A model generated the notes under the pieces. The model worked only from the letters and a program-made list of their open reading frames with translations. It had not been told where the DNA came from and searched no databases. Below are positions 45,226 to 55,905 of a stretch of 58,949 nt of DNA, piece after piece. The DNA is from Cytidiella melzeri (lineage: Eukaryota > Basidiomycota > Agaricomycetes > Polyporales > Irpicaceae), in assembly GCA_022592445.1 (NCBI GenBank), contig JABYQR010000288.1:1-58949 (forward strand), in the 5' to 3' direction. Made by a program: the position numbers and the translations under genes. Numbering within the stretch: the stretch's first letter is position 1; each line of letters starts with the position of its first letter.

Positions 45226-46249
45226 ACAGTGTCAATAACAAAACAATGAATACAGCTGATGGCATCACACTGGCCTTGTTATCAGCCCTTTATGACTTTG
45301 TATCAGATCACTTTGGCAATAAAAATGCACTTTTTGATTTTTACAGACTGGAAATGGGGACAAATCTGTACATAAAATACACCATTGGATAGCCCTATCT
45401 TGTGGCAACATCCTGGTACAATCATCCTGTCAATTGAAGTGGAATTGGACAAGTTATGACCAGTCTACTGAGAAAAGTCATCCAGACTCAGATTCAAACT
45501 CCACTCCTGCTGGCAAATGATGTCAAATTTTGGACAAGTACATGTGCAGCAATCTACAGACATTGCTTGCTCTCTGAACAAGGAATACAATTAGAAGACA
45601 TGCCACACATAGTATTGGCTCTGAGCAAGAATTACCAGTACTTTGGGAGCACTGTGCGTTAGACGTGAATATCAACAAAGAATATTGTGTGGGAATGGAA
45701 AATTTGCACCTCCTATCGATGTGCTTCTCAGATATAATATGACGTGTATAGAGCCTATAAGAGTTAGAATTTCCATACTATTTCAGTTCACAATTCATCT
45801 AGACACCTGATCAGCGATAATTATAATCGGGCAGTATATTCAGAATTCAATTGATTTTTGGCCACTATGCCATTCACCACGCGCGAGCTGACCATGCATG
45901 TACAATATACATACATTACTTCGAGTTCATGACCTGTAATACTAATGCAAACCCCAAGTATATATACCTAGTACTCGTGAGGATTGTACGCGTGATGTAT
46001 GCACGACATCAAGTTAACTGTACAGTACGCATGCGTACGACGATGCATGATGCATGGGAAGGAAGGCGGTGTACTAGGAAGAAAAAAAGTCCGGGCGTTA
46101 GTGATGTCAAAAGTCAATTGTGTTGGAGAAGACCTACAGAGTAAATGATAGGAAGCGAGATTGTGTCGACTCGGAAAGGCCCAATCTTGGGCCAGCGCTA
46201 TCCAGTCAACAAAGGATCGGTATGGATGGCAATACTGTCATAGGCCAAT

Positions 46250-47120
46250 GTAGCTTACCTTGCTGATGAACCATTGGATGGTAGTAGGAACAAATCCAAT
46301 GAGCAAACTCATAGGGATGATAAAGTACGGACCACTGGGACCGTAGAGCTGTTTCGCGAGGGACCATGTCACAGCAGCGCTGTTGGTGCTTTGCGGGGCT
46401 TGACCAGACTTTACAGAGCACTTGAAAGTGAGCGGCTGGGCTGAAATACACCTACCCAGACATTGGTTCTGACGGGATCGAGCAAAATCTCACGCTGGGC
46501 ATTGACAACGGACACTATGACCACTATAAGAACGGAACACGATCAGAAAAGAATTCAGGAAGATAACTTCAGAGCTAGCAGCGCACCATAGTTTACGACA
46601 GCTCTGAGAATGGTTCCCCACACCTGTGTCAAGAACATGACACTTCCAGACAGACGCCACTGTAACGACTGAGCTAGTCGAAGAAGTGGTAAGCTCATGG
46701 TGCCCGAAGTGATGTACTGTCAATCGAAGCCAAAGCTGAAGAAATCAAGGCCTTTGTTACCGTCTATTCCACTGAACAAGTTTGTGATCATGATGACATT
46801 CCGCGCACCTGTGGGAGCCTTTTGCGTAGCCAGGCAGACAATGTTGACTCTGTTTAGGAGGGGGAAGATGTAGGCAGGGATGACTTCGTACACAAACATC
46901 CCGTAAATGCTGTCCAAAAGACTTTGACACGCTTGGCGTTACCATGAATGTCAAAGTGAAGAGCTTGGATGATGGACACTGTAGGCAGGTTGGACCAGTA
47001 GACCATCTCGGAGGGGTAGACGGTTAAGGGTTGGAGAAGACCGATGGGTCCATAGCTGATATCACCAGCGCTGATATCACCAGTGAGCATGGGGAGGAGA
47101 GAAGAACATTTGAACCACCT
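46250..47120 (-). pseudogene. Oligopeptide transporter (OPT family) fragment captured by the CACTA element
   Basis: OPT proteins are proton-coupled peptide importers of the plasma membrane with about 12-16 helices. The minus strand gives FKCSSLLPMLTGD, YGPIGLLQPLTVYPSEMVYW, SNLPTVSIIQALHFDIHGNA, KRVKVFWTAF, GMFVYEVIPAYIFPLLNRVN, RNVIMITNLFSGIDGN, QYITSGTMSLPL and VWGTILRAVVNY. Then come an intron, VVIVSVVNAQREILLDPVRT, another intron, and SGQAPQSTNSAAVTWSLAKQ, LYGPSGPYFIIPMSLLIGFV and PTTIQWFISK, ending at a GTAAGC donor near 46257. A stop (TGA for Trp in FD*QYITS, about 46722) and a missing stretch of the middle helices show it is non-functional. The introns prove capture at the DNA level. 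The N- and C-terminal parts of the transporter are absent. Confidence 0.88.
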
Positions 47121-47170
47121 ATCCAAAGCAGGCAGTAGAGAATGTTGCAAGAACGGCCATAGTAGGACTC

Positions 47171-47262
47171 CGGTAGCAGATTCTCTGCTACCGTGAGGTT
47201 ATGGAGATGAGGAGGAGGTAAAGCTGGTGTTGGAGGACTCCAGTAGCAGATGCTCTGCTACA
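47171..47262. repeat. Two subterminal hairpins of the CACTA element
   Basis: CGGTAGCAGA-TTC-TCTGCTACCG (47171-47193) is a perfect 10-bp stem with a 3-nt loop. GTAGCAGA-TGC-TCTGCTAC (47243-47261) is a related 8-bp stem 50 bp on. Both follow GGACTCC(A/G)GTAGC. Short repeated subterminal motifs are the usual transposase-binding sites of CACTA elements. Confidence 0.7.
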
Positions 47263-47454
47263 GTGAGTTGAAATGTGGATGTTTGATGGTTGTGGTGGCT
47301 TATCCAAAGAGATCCAGTAACTCGACGTGGCGAATGGGTTCACCGACAAGAGCACCACTCGTAGAGGAAACAGTAAGGAGGCTAGGCTTGTTCAAGGAAT
47401 GTGGGTGGTAGTGATGTTGGTAGTGATGAGAGCAAAGAAAAAGATAGTGGGAGT

Positions 47455-47502
47455 AGTGGTGGTGGTGGTGGTGGTGAGGGGGGGGGGGGTGGGGGCGTTG
47501 CA
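47455..47502 (+). repeat. (GGT)n / G-run low-complexity tract
   Basis: GTGGTGGTGGTGGTGGTGAG is followed by a run of about 12 G and GGGGGCG. It could form a G-quadruplex. Minus-strand frames through it encode only poly-Pro or poly-His and are not taken as genes. Confidence 0.75.
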
Positions 47503-49099
47503 GGAGGAGGAGGAGTGGTGTAATTGCTGTGGTACATGGTGGTGGCAGCAAGAGTGGTTTGTGCACCTGAGAAATGTTGGGCACTCACAAAATCGGCGCC
47601 ACCGCCTGCAATCAACACGTCCCCTGACGGGCACTTGTCGCAGATCTGGATTATAGTTATGGGAGCTTATGGATATAACATATTTATTGCATGGAAATAC
47701 ATGTGAATGGATATAGAATTGATATCAGGTGGATATCACTAATTTACACAAAATATTGTCGATGGGAATTCAGGGCTAACGTGCAGTGGAGCTAACTACA
47801 AACTCTCTCCCCCTACATTCTTGGACAATGTCAATTTGTGGCTGCATCAGCAGTGAGCACTGCATCTGGTTGTTCCACATAGTTTCACCACCATCAGTTG
47901 CTCTCTAAACAGGAGATAAAGTCAGAACACAGCCTGTGGCAGTTTCAATGGCAGTTCAAACATCAACAGGACATGGTTGCATCAGCAGCAAGCACTGCAT
48001 CTGGCTGTTCCACAAAGTTTCACAACCATTAGTTGCTCTGTAAGGAGGAGTTAAAATCAGAACATAGCCTGTGGCAGTTCTGATGGGGCTGAGGCAGTTC
48101 AGACATCGACAGGACGTGGTTGCAACAGCATAGAGTACTGCCTTTGATTCATACATACAGTTTCACAACCACCAGTTGCTCTATAAGCTGGAGTTACAAT
48201 CAGAACACAGCCTGTGGCAGCTCTAATGGGGATGAGGCAGTGCAGACATCAGCAGGACACATGTAACATGCTCTAGCAATTGATCTAATGAGACACCCTC
48301 AAGCCCTTCATTCTTGAAGCAAGTAATTTTCTAGAATCAGCAGTGAACACTGCACAATATTAATGAAAAGATAGATGAAGCTCCTTGCTACCATTGGTGA
48401 CTACCTTCATCAATGTACGGCTCCTTTTCCCGCAACCACACTTATTAATTGTAGTACAGTCGCTTTATCCCAGATCAAGTTGCCTATCAAAGGTATCATT
48501 AATAGCAAATGCCCGTAATACAGTCAATATTCAAGACCAGGTGGCTTGGCAAGATCCTTACCAGGAACAGAGTTGTTTACTGAGCTTCTTCTTGGCAACA
48601 AAGTCACAGGTGCAATTAACTATTTCATGCTATATGATTTATTGAATTTTCTATCAATAACATGAACACTTGTAACCCTGCTCCTGCAGTGTACCAAATT
48701 GTATCTAGATAATTCAACATAGTTCAACACCATTAAGAAGAAGATGCATGTCAAACAATCTTTGTCTCAATGCTGTACTCCACAAACTTGTTCTAATTCT
48801 GTACTCACACCCGTTGTTGCACTTCAAACAATACAGCACAGTCTCTCTTCTTTCATGAACGATTGTGTGCTCCAGTGAAGACAAACCACCAACTTACTAT
48901 ACATTAAACAAGCTATTCCCAACAAAATTAGTTGTTCAGGCTGCTACCAGCACCAAGTTTGGCTCAAAAAGTAATATTTCATTCAATCTTCAGGAATTTT
49001 ACTTGCCGCTTGCCAGTCCTGCTAACGCTAGTTTGTGCAAGCGCAAGAAGATCTTATGAGAGACTCAACTCATTGGCCTGCTTCCATTTTTGTGCATAA

Positions 49100-49778
49100 T
49101 CCTGAAGTTTGGATGAGTCTCCCAGTAGATTGGCATACCTCTATCCCCTCTTTCAGGTTCAACCCCTTTTCTATTGTTTTCTTGCTCATTGTCCACATCT
49201 CTATTGTGCCTTGTTCTCGCGTCTTGGTGGTCTTCTCTCCTATTAGCTTGCCAGAGTAGCTATTGTTTCTTGTGTATTGTTCCCCCTTGATATCGCTCTG
49301 ACTTGTTACCACTACATCGGACTGATCCAAAGGTAGCTAGGTCAACATGTATAAATAGCCACCAGACATGGGGCTAGAACCTCAGTCTATCTACCTTGTG
49401 TTGTTTTTGCAGGGTTTTGATGCGCGCATGGGAGGGGGGCTTGAAACAATGAACACACTGTTGTTAGAGGCTACAAAAATACAGGGTTTATATATTATAC
49501 TAGTGAAGTGGATAAGACGAAAAGGGAATGTCAAAACGAGCAATCCGCGCGGAATGACGAACGACGGGCGGCGGGAACAGACGGATACAAACAAAAATCA
49601 GGCGGAAAACTTAAAATAACAACACCTTGTATCAATATTCCTTCTATTGATCCATCATCTGTCTTCCATTGTGCTTGACAGCAACTGTAAGGCCTAAAAA
49701 ATCATCCAACCTTGTGTGTAGTTACACCAAGGGGTTCTGATTTGAGAACTTGTCTCCTGACAATAGTTTTTCTTAACA
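49100..49778 (+). mobile_element. LTR of family gamma, 5'-truncated, split by a MITE
   Basis: From about 49130 to 49399 and from 49624 to 49778 it matches the solo LTR at 56706-57417. Shared landmarks are CAACATGTATAAATAGCC, CATGGGGCTAGAACCTCAGT, TACACCAAGGGGTTCTGA and the end TCTTAACA. The 5' half is missing or too diverged to align. Confidence 0.8.
49393..49630 (+). mobile_element. 224-bp MITE-like insertion in LTR gamma
   Basis: The insert spans 49400-49623 and is flanked by the 7-bp duplication ACCTTGT (49393-49399 and 49624-49630). The ends are GTTGTTTTTGCAG and, inverted, GTTGTTATTTTAAG, a short TIR. The uninterrupted LTR at about 57262 reads TATCCACTTCGTATCAAT across this point. There is no coding capacity. 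A hAT- or Mutator-like origin is possible from the duplication length. Confidence 0.78.
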
Positions 49779-49849
49779 TTTAGATAGACTCTTCTGGGTC
49801 TACCCCGCACACCAAGAAGATCCACTTGATTGGCTCTGTAAGAGGCAGT

Positions 49850-50200
49850 TCAGACAATTAAGGTAGCTACACAGCACTATGAAACTTGTATGGGTACCTG
49901 AGCAGTGCAGAGCAGAGGCAGTTCAAATGATGAAGGTAGCTATGCAACATCAAAAAATTGTATATGAATGCGTGAGCAGTGTAGAATGTAGGGAACAGGT
50001 TGTATAAGTGGAGAGACAAAGATCGAAAACCATATCTGGAACATTATGAAACTTGTATGAGTGCATAAGCAATGCAAAAAGGGGCAGTGCAAATGATGAA
50101 GGTAGCTACACAACACTAAAAACTGTGTATGGTTGCATGAACAGTGCAAAATGTAGGCAAGAGGCTGTACAAGTGGATGAAACAAAGATGAAGCACACAT
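49850..50200 (+). repeat. Degenerate tandem repeat, about 2 units of ~180 bp
   Basis: The string ATGATGAAGGTAGCTA(C/T)(A/G)CAACA and CACTATGAAACTTGTATG..TGAGCAGTGCA recur (about 49860, 49928, 50045, 50095). The rest of 50200-51130 has no gene or strong repeat beyond a 50-bp double (CTGATGGT...TTGGTAATG at about 50515 and 50560). Confidence 0.55.
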
Positions 50201-51133
50201 AGCCTCAAGTTCCAGTTGCATGCATGTGTTGGTGATTGTAACTTTCTACATGCATAATATTCCAGAATAAAATTAGATACAGGTACAGTATTGTATTTTA
50301 ATGTAATGTGATGTATTGTATTGAATAGTACTTTTATATTCAAGTTTTCCACACAAGAGAGTAACTCATGGGCATTGAATGATATTCTGAGATTATATTG
50401 GATTATAATGGTATTTTTGCAGAGCACTGTCAATGGTGAGTTCTGACTGTCTGCTTATGTCAGGAGGTGCCTGTTTCTGATGGCACTTGCCTTATCTCTG
50501 GAGGAAACACTATCTGATGGTAGTGTTGGTAATGCAGAAGGACCAGACAGTCACCTGATGGTGATATTGGTAATGTAGGAAGGCCAGACAACCATTCAAT
50601 GGTAGTGATGGAAGGGAAAAACAGGGTTGATGCAACACCAGGCTGTATGTGCAAGCTATGCTGGTTGCCTGCATCATGTAAGGCAATTAAATATTATTGT
50701 GCTATACCTTTAAATGTAGAATCTGGCCTTGCAATATCACATTTGCAAAAGTTTATCTCAAGCAATCTTGCAACCTCAAGACTATGATAACCAGCATATG
50801 AGATAATAGCTCATGCACAGGATTGCATTGATTGGAAGTCTACTTTATATAGCTTCACCTTATGTAGTGATGAGGAAAAAGTCCCTGAAAGTTCACACTG
50901 GCATACAGCACATATTTCTGGCAAGCCTGTGAAGAAACACATCCAAGAGTCCATGCAACAGCTACTAGATTACAAATAGGCATACTGTGTACTGTCCATT
51001 GAGGCTATATGTATCATGCTGGACACATTCTTTGCATCATTTTCTTATTGAATTACATGCACTATATCACAGCTAATGCATATTTGAGTGGTATTGAATG
51101 CAATCTACTCTCACACAATAAAGTTCTCTGAGA

Positions 51134-51210
51134 CTTATCTACCTGTGCTACCTGGAGCTATGCACAGCTCGGAAAAGCTCCATGGCAACTGTTAGCACAG
51201 GTAGATAAGT
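51134..51210. repeat. 18-bp perfect inverted repeat with 41-nt spacer
   Basis: ACTTATCTACCTGTGCTA (51134-51151) and TAGCACAGGTAGATAAGT (51193-51210) are exact complements. The spacer has further pairing (GGAGCT with AGCTCC). It could be a tiny TIR element, a hairpin, or a palindromic regulatory site upstream of the secreted-protein gene 450 bp away. Confidence 0.7.
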
Positions 51211-51655
51211 TACTGTTTCCTGATGGAGGTGAAACAAAACAGAGTTTAGACAAAAACCCTGTGCAAAAGGTAACCTTGGATGCAGAGGCTGAAATTAGAC
51301 ATTGTCAACCCCTGTATTTGTTGCACATCAATATATATAAGGCCTCTTACCACCATCCTTGTACTCTTAAGTTCCAATCACTCCAGCACTGGTCAGTCAG
51401 TACATCCGTGTCTGCTTAAATTCCACCTTGTAAAATGTACTCAAGTTACTTTTACAGCTTGCTGTTTTGCTGCACACTATTCAAAATCTCCCTTTGACAC
51501 ACCTCTGTTGCTCCAGGTATTTTTGTTGCTTCAGTGCTGATTGGTAAGTACATTGTTGTTTGCCCAGCCTTGAGTAGATGTACTGAAACTGTTTTACCGC
51601 TAGCTGCCTTGTGTCTCCCAGTCCCTTTTATCATCCTTCAACATTCCATAACATC

Positions 51656-52114
51656 ATGCATTTTGCAATCTCTCTTGTTTTGATTGCTGCTGTCATCACT
51701 GGTACATCCTACACAGTAGCTGTGTCTGCTATTCCATATGGCAGTACAGAATCCTGTGATTCAACTTCATCCTACAACCCTGACAGATGGAGCACAGGCA
51801 CAGACAACTTGCTCGAAGTCAGCCCATATTGCTCTCATCAGAATAATCTGATCAAGCGGACAGATTGGAAGGACTTTATGGATGCAGCCAATAATTTGGA
51901 ACATCTCGACGACCGCGATTACACACACCTTATGGCAAAGATGAAGGATGTGGCTCAAAAGCCAGAAAGGCCAGGTGATGATCAAGACATGTGGCAGGTG
52001 ATCAATGTTGTAAAAAAACTCCCTGAGGACAGCATATTCAGACTTGCATTTGAAGACAGATTTGCTATACGTTGGTACCCCAGGAGGGGTTTCTATCATG
52101 CTGGACGACTATGA
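51656..52114 (+). CDS. Candidate small secreted protein, unknown function
   Basis: ATG at 51656 gives 152 residues. MHFAISLVLIAAVITGTSYT followed by VAVSAIP is a good signal peptide with cleavage near residue 20-27. The mature part is hydrophilic, with Cys in ESCDSTSS and YCSHQ, then LIKRTDWKDFMDAANNLEHL, DDRDYTHLMAKMKDVAQKPE and LPEDSIFRLAFEDRFAIRWY. I recognise no family. The frame is also open 15 codons upstream, but the chosen Met starts directly at the signal peptide. A possible 5' UTR intron (GTAAGTACATTG ... TCTCCCAG, about 51543-51620) and a TATATATAAGG box at about 51332 support a real transcription unit. It sits alone among repeats, a usual setting for fast-evolving secreted proteins. 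Confidence 0.6.
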   Translation: MHFAISLVLIAAVITGTSYTVAVSAIPYGSTESCDSTSSYNPDRWSTGTDNLLEVSPYCSHQNNLIKRTDWKDFMDAANNLEHLDDRDYTHLMAKMKDVAQKPERPGDDQDMWQVINVVKKLPEDSIFRLAFEDRFAIRWYPRRGFYHAGRL

Positions 52115-52699
52115 ATGACATCGAGTATTTTGTTCACCCCCCCCCCCACAATTTTGTTGAAATATCCCACACCTCTGTTGGGCCCCTCATTTATACTTCC
52201 GCTAGGCTGTGCTTTCAATTTCTTCTTGTTTCCTCCGCTTGTACAGGTACATTACCTCTTATGTGTTTTTTACCGTAACGTAGCTACAGTACTGCTTCCC
52301 AAAAACCACTTATATACGAGCCCTTCCAGTCTCAAGCACCTTAGAGTCTTTGACCTATACTCTGAGGTGTGAGTACTTCATCAGACTCTCTACTTTACTC
52401 ATGTACTCATATCATCCTGTAGTTGACACATCATGTCTATAGGTAAATATTACAGAGTCTTCGACCTATACTCTGAGCTTTGACACGTCGTGTCTATAGG
52501 TCTTTCACGCAAGCTCTCTGATTGGCCCATACAAGCCCAGCGTTGTTGATGTCCTGCACCACAAAGTTCACGCCCAAACTCCTTCAGGTTATGAGCCCTG
52601 AGAGGCTCTAATCCTCTCGGAATATTTGTAACCAATTGTATGTCTGCAGACGATTCAGTGTACTCCTGTTTACCCTGCTACAGGTTACATCACTACTAT
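52115..52699. other. Spacer with poly-C and a short duplication
   Basis: There is a run of about 11 C at 52137-52147. The motif AGAGTCTT(T/C)GACCTATACTCTGAG occurs at about 52342 and 52455, and TGACAC(A/G)TC(A/G)TGTCTATAGGT at about 52424 and 52482, indicating a local duplication of roughly 100 bp. No gene is seen. Confidence 0.5.
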
Positions 52700-55590
52700 G
52701 ACACTAGCGTTAGCAAGGCCGGCAAGCGGCAAGTACAATTCCTGAAGATTGAATGAAATATTAATTTTTGAGCCAGATTTGTAAGTAAACTTGGTGCATG
52801 TAGCAGCCTGAACAATTAATTCTGTTGGGAATAGCTTCTTCAATGATTGATGTATAGTAATTTGGTGGTTTGTCTCCACTGGAGCACACAATTATTCATG
52901 AAAGAAGAGGGACTGTGTTGCATTGTTTGAAGTGCAACAATGGGTGTGAGTACAAAATTAAGACATGTACAAGTTTGTGGCGTAGAGCATGGAGATAAAG
53001 ATTGTTTGACATGCATCTTCTTCTTGATGATGTTGAACTTGTCGCGGAGCGACTGCTGCTATACTGCTAAACCCTAAACAAGGGTGGAGTAGATGATGGT
53101 GGAAAAGGAAAGGGATCTCCAACGACGACAACAAGGTCAGAGTCGATGATGAGCAGGCAAGCAGGCACAGAGGCCGGATACTAGCAGTGCAAATGACAGA
53201 GTTAATAAGGTATGATACTAAGTTACATGCAGTAACTCACCTAGCAGTGCAAATGACAGAGAGGTCAAGATGCAGAGCTAGGGAGGGTAAGGACTACTAT
53301 ATATACTGTGGCTGGGTGGTCTGTGCACAAGTTCCCACACTAGGGACTGGAGTAACTGTGGGGCTGGAGTAACAATAGAACAATAAGGAACCAGGGTAAC
53401 TGTCAAAGACCAGGGTACGTAGAACAATAGAGCTAGAACAATAAGACAATAGAACAATAGAAACTGGAACAATAGAACAATAGAAACTGGGGGAATCCCT
53501 GGGGAATCCCTAACAATAGACGAAAGACAATAGGACAATAAGAACTGGGGAAATCCCTGGGGAATCCCTAACAATGGAAGGAGAACAATAGAACAATAGC
53601 CTAGGTTGATCTGGAACCGCTCCAGATTGAGTCTAGGGTTTGGGTCTGGACTATTGATAAATAAGGCAGGATGTCACGTGACCCGGGTTAGGGTTAGGTC
53701 CGGTAACACTCCTAGCCGGAAAATAAGCGCTCTAGATAGGCGCCTAAGGCTGTAAACTTGTGACATTTGTTGGAAAAATCCGGTCTCTGTTGGACTATCC
53801 GTGTCAGAACTATGTTAAATATTCTAGATACAATTTGGTATACTGCAGGAGCAGGGTTGCAAGTGATTATGTTATTGATAGAAAATTGAATCAATCATCT
53901 AGCATGAAACAGTTAATTGCACCTGTGACTTTGTTACCAAAAGGAACCTGAGTAAACAACTCTGTTCCTGGTAAGGACTTTTCCAAGCCATCTGGTCATG
54001 AATATTGACCGTATTACAGGCATTTTATATTGGGGACACCGTTGATAGGCAACTTGATCTGGGATAAAGTGACTGTACTACAAATGATAAGTTTGGTTGC
54101 AGGAAAACAAGCCATACATTGATGAGGGTAGTCACCAATGGTGGCAAGGGGCTTCATATATCTTATCATGAATGTCGTGCAGTGTTCACTGCTGATGACA
54201 GAAAATTGCTTGCTCAAGAAATGAAGGGCTTGATATCCTGTCGAGGTATAAACTGCCTCATCTCCATTGAAACTGCCACAGGCTGTGTGCAGATTGTAAC
54301 TCCTGCTCATAGAGCCACTAGTGGTTGTGAAACTGTGTGAAAGAATCAAAGGCAGTGCTCTGTAGTGATGCAACCGTGTCCTGTTGATGTCTGAACTGCC
54401 TCAGCCCCACTAGAACTGCCTCATCTCCATTGAAACTGCCACAGGCTGTGTTCTGATCGTAACTCCTGCTTATAGAGCAACTAGTGGTTGTGAAACTTTG
54501 TGGAACAATCAAATGCAGTGCTTGCTTCTGATGCAACTATGTCCTGTTGATGTCTGAACTGCCTCAGCCCCACTAGAACTGCCACAGGCTGTGCTCTGAT
54601 TGTAACTCCTCCTTAGAGAGTAACTAATGGTTGTGAAATTTTGTGAACCAATTGAATGCAGCGCTGGCTGCTGATGAAACCATGTCTAGCTGATGTCTGC
54701 ATTGCCTCACCCCCATCAGAGCTGCCACAGGCTATGTTCTGATTGTAACCCCTGCTTATAGAGCAACTGGTGGTTGTGAAACTGTATGGAAGAATCAAAG
54801 GCAGTGCTCTATGGTGATGCAACCACGGCCTGTTGATGTCTGTACTGCCTCAGCCCCATCAGAACTGCCACAGGCTATGTTCTGATTCTAACTCCTCCTG
54901 AGAGAGCAACTAATGGTTGTAAAACTTTGTGCAACAATCCAATGCAGTGCTTGCTGCTGATGCAACCATGTACTGCTGATGTCTGAACTGCCTCACCCCA
55001 TTGGAACTGCCACAGGCTGTGTTCTGATTGTAACTCCTGCTTAGAAAGCAACTAACAGTTGTTAAACTTTGTGGAACAATCAGATACAGTACTCACTACT
55101 AATGCAGCCACAAATTTACATTGTCCAAGAATGTAGGGATTGGGTGTGATAGTTAGCTTCCAAAGTACTGGTAACTCTTGCTCAGAGCCAATACTATGTG
55201 TGGCATGTCTTCTAATTGTATTTCTTGTTCAGAGAGCAAGCAATGTCTGTAGACTGCTGCACATGTACTTGACCAGAATTTGACATCATATCAAGAGTGC
55301 AGTTTGAATCTGAGTCTGAGTGACCTTTTCCAGTAGACTGGCCATAACTTGCTCAAGTCCACTTCAATTGACAAAATGTTTGTACCAAGATGTTGCCACA
55401 AGATAGGGCTATTCAATGGTGTATGATATGTACAGATTTGTACCCATGTGCAGTCTGTAAAAATCAAAAACTGCATTTTGATTGCAAAAGTGATCTGATA
55501 CAAAGTTATAAAGGGCTGATAACAAGGCCAGTGTGATGCCATCAGCTGTATTCATTGTTTTGTTATTGACACTGTTAGTTTCTGTATTCT
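52700..55590 (-). repeat. Repeat R1, copy III (inverted), split by a solo LTR
   Basis: The reverse complement follows R1: start at about 55590 (AACAGTGTCAATAACAAAAC), the DMPHT-like frame at about 55190, 5-6 minisatellite units (54340-55150), the 3' section, then the LTR of family beta (53040-53806), and the remaining 3' section to ACTAGCGTTAGC at 52703. It is the longest R1 copy here. Confidence 0.82.
53035..53811 (+). mobile_element. Solo LTR, family beta (copy 2)
   Basis: The LTR spans 53040-53806 (TGTCGCGGAGCG ... CTATCCGTGTCA), flanked by the perfect pentamer GAACT (53035-53039 and 53807-53811). It is very similar to the copy at 17712, including the GGTTAGGGTTAGG motif near 53686 and the final ~200 bp, which are nearly identical. 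Confidence 0.92.
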
Positions 55591-55774
55591 GCCACCAGAT
55601 TCCCACACTTTGGGGGACAAAAAGTCACGTCTGAAAAGGCATCAATGTGCTGGAGCACACTGGAACAATTCTTCTTCATTCTTCAGGAATTGTAACTGAG
55701 CATTGCGCAGTCACCTGTTGGGATCTGATTTGTAAGGTTTGTGTTGAACAATTTCACACTACACACAAGGCCAA

Positions 55775-55849
55775 GGTATGCTCTCCCTCTCTCTCTTACT
55801 CTCAGGCACTTACTCTCACTCTCCCACTCTATCCTCCTTGTCCACGTCA

Positions 55850-55899
<50 letters not shown>

Positions 55900-55905
55900 T
55901 CTCTT
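55775..55905 (+). repeat. (CT)n microsatellite
   Basis: Dense CT/TC repeats, longest at 55853-55902, interrupted by a few G and A. Open frames through it (poly-Leu/Ser, or Arg/Glu on the minus strand) are artefacts of the repeat. Confidence 0.9.

Larger units (their letters stand above)
45647..47791 (+). mobile_element. Non-autonomous CACTA element carrying a captured gene fragment
   Basis: The element spans 45650-47788 (2139 bp). The ends are CACTGTGCGTTAGACGTGAAT and, inverted, CACTGCACGTTAGCCCTGAAT. The perfect 3-bp duplication GAG lies at 45647-45649 and 47789-47791. CACTG-type ends and a 3-bp duplication are diagnostic of the CACTA (EnSpm) superfamily. No transposase is encoded. The interior holds part of an oligopeptide transporter gene with introns (46250-47120, minus), two hairpins near the right end and a G-rich tract. 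It inserted into R1 copy II, whose uninterrupted form is seen in copy I. Confidence 0.92.
45226..49030 (+). repeat. Repeat R1, copy II, split by a CACTA element
   Basis: Left part 45226-45649 starts CAGTGTCAATAACAAAACAATG and includes a coding-like stretch (ITLALLSALYDFVSDHFGNK, RLEMGTNLYIKYTIG and, in another frame, DMPHIVLALSKNYQYFG). Right part 47789-49030 resumes GAGCTAACTACAAACTCTC and carries about three minisatellite units and the 3' section ending GCTAACGCTAGT. Joined without one GAG it matches R1 copy I exactly across the junction. Confidence 0.8.

Noticed and set aside
47382..47634. Poly-Pro/poly-His open frames on the minus strand
   Set aside because: They translate a (GGT)n/G-run tract inside the CACTA element and have no independent support.
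45650..47788. Functional peptide transporter gene
   Set aside because: It lacks both ends of the protein, has a stop codon and sits wholly between transposon ends.
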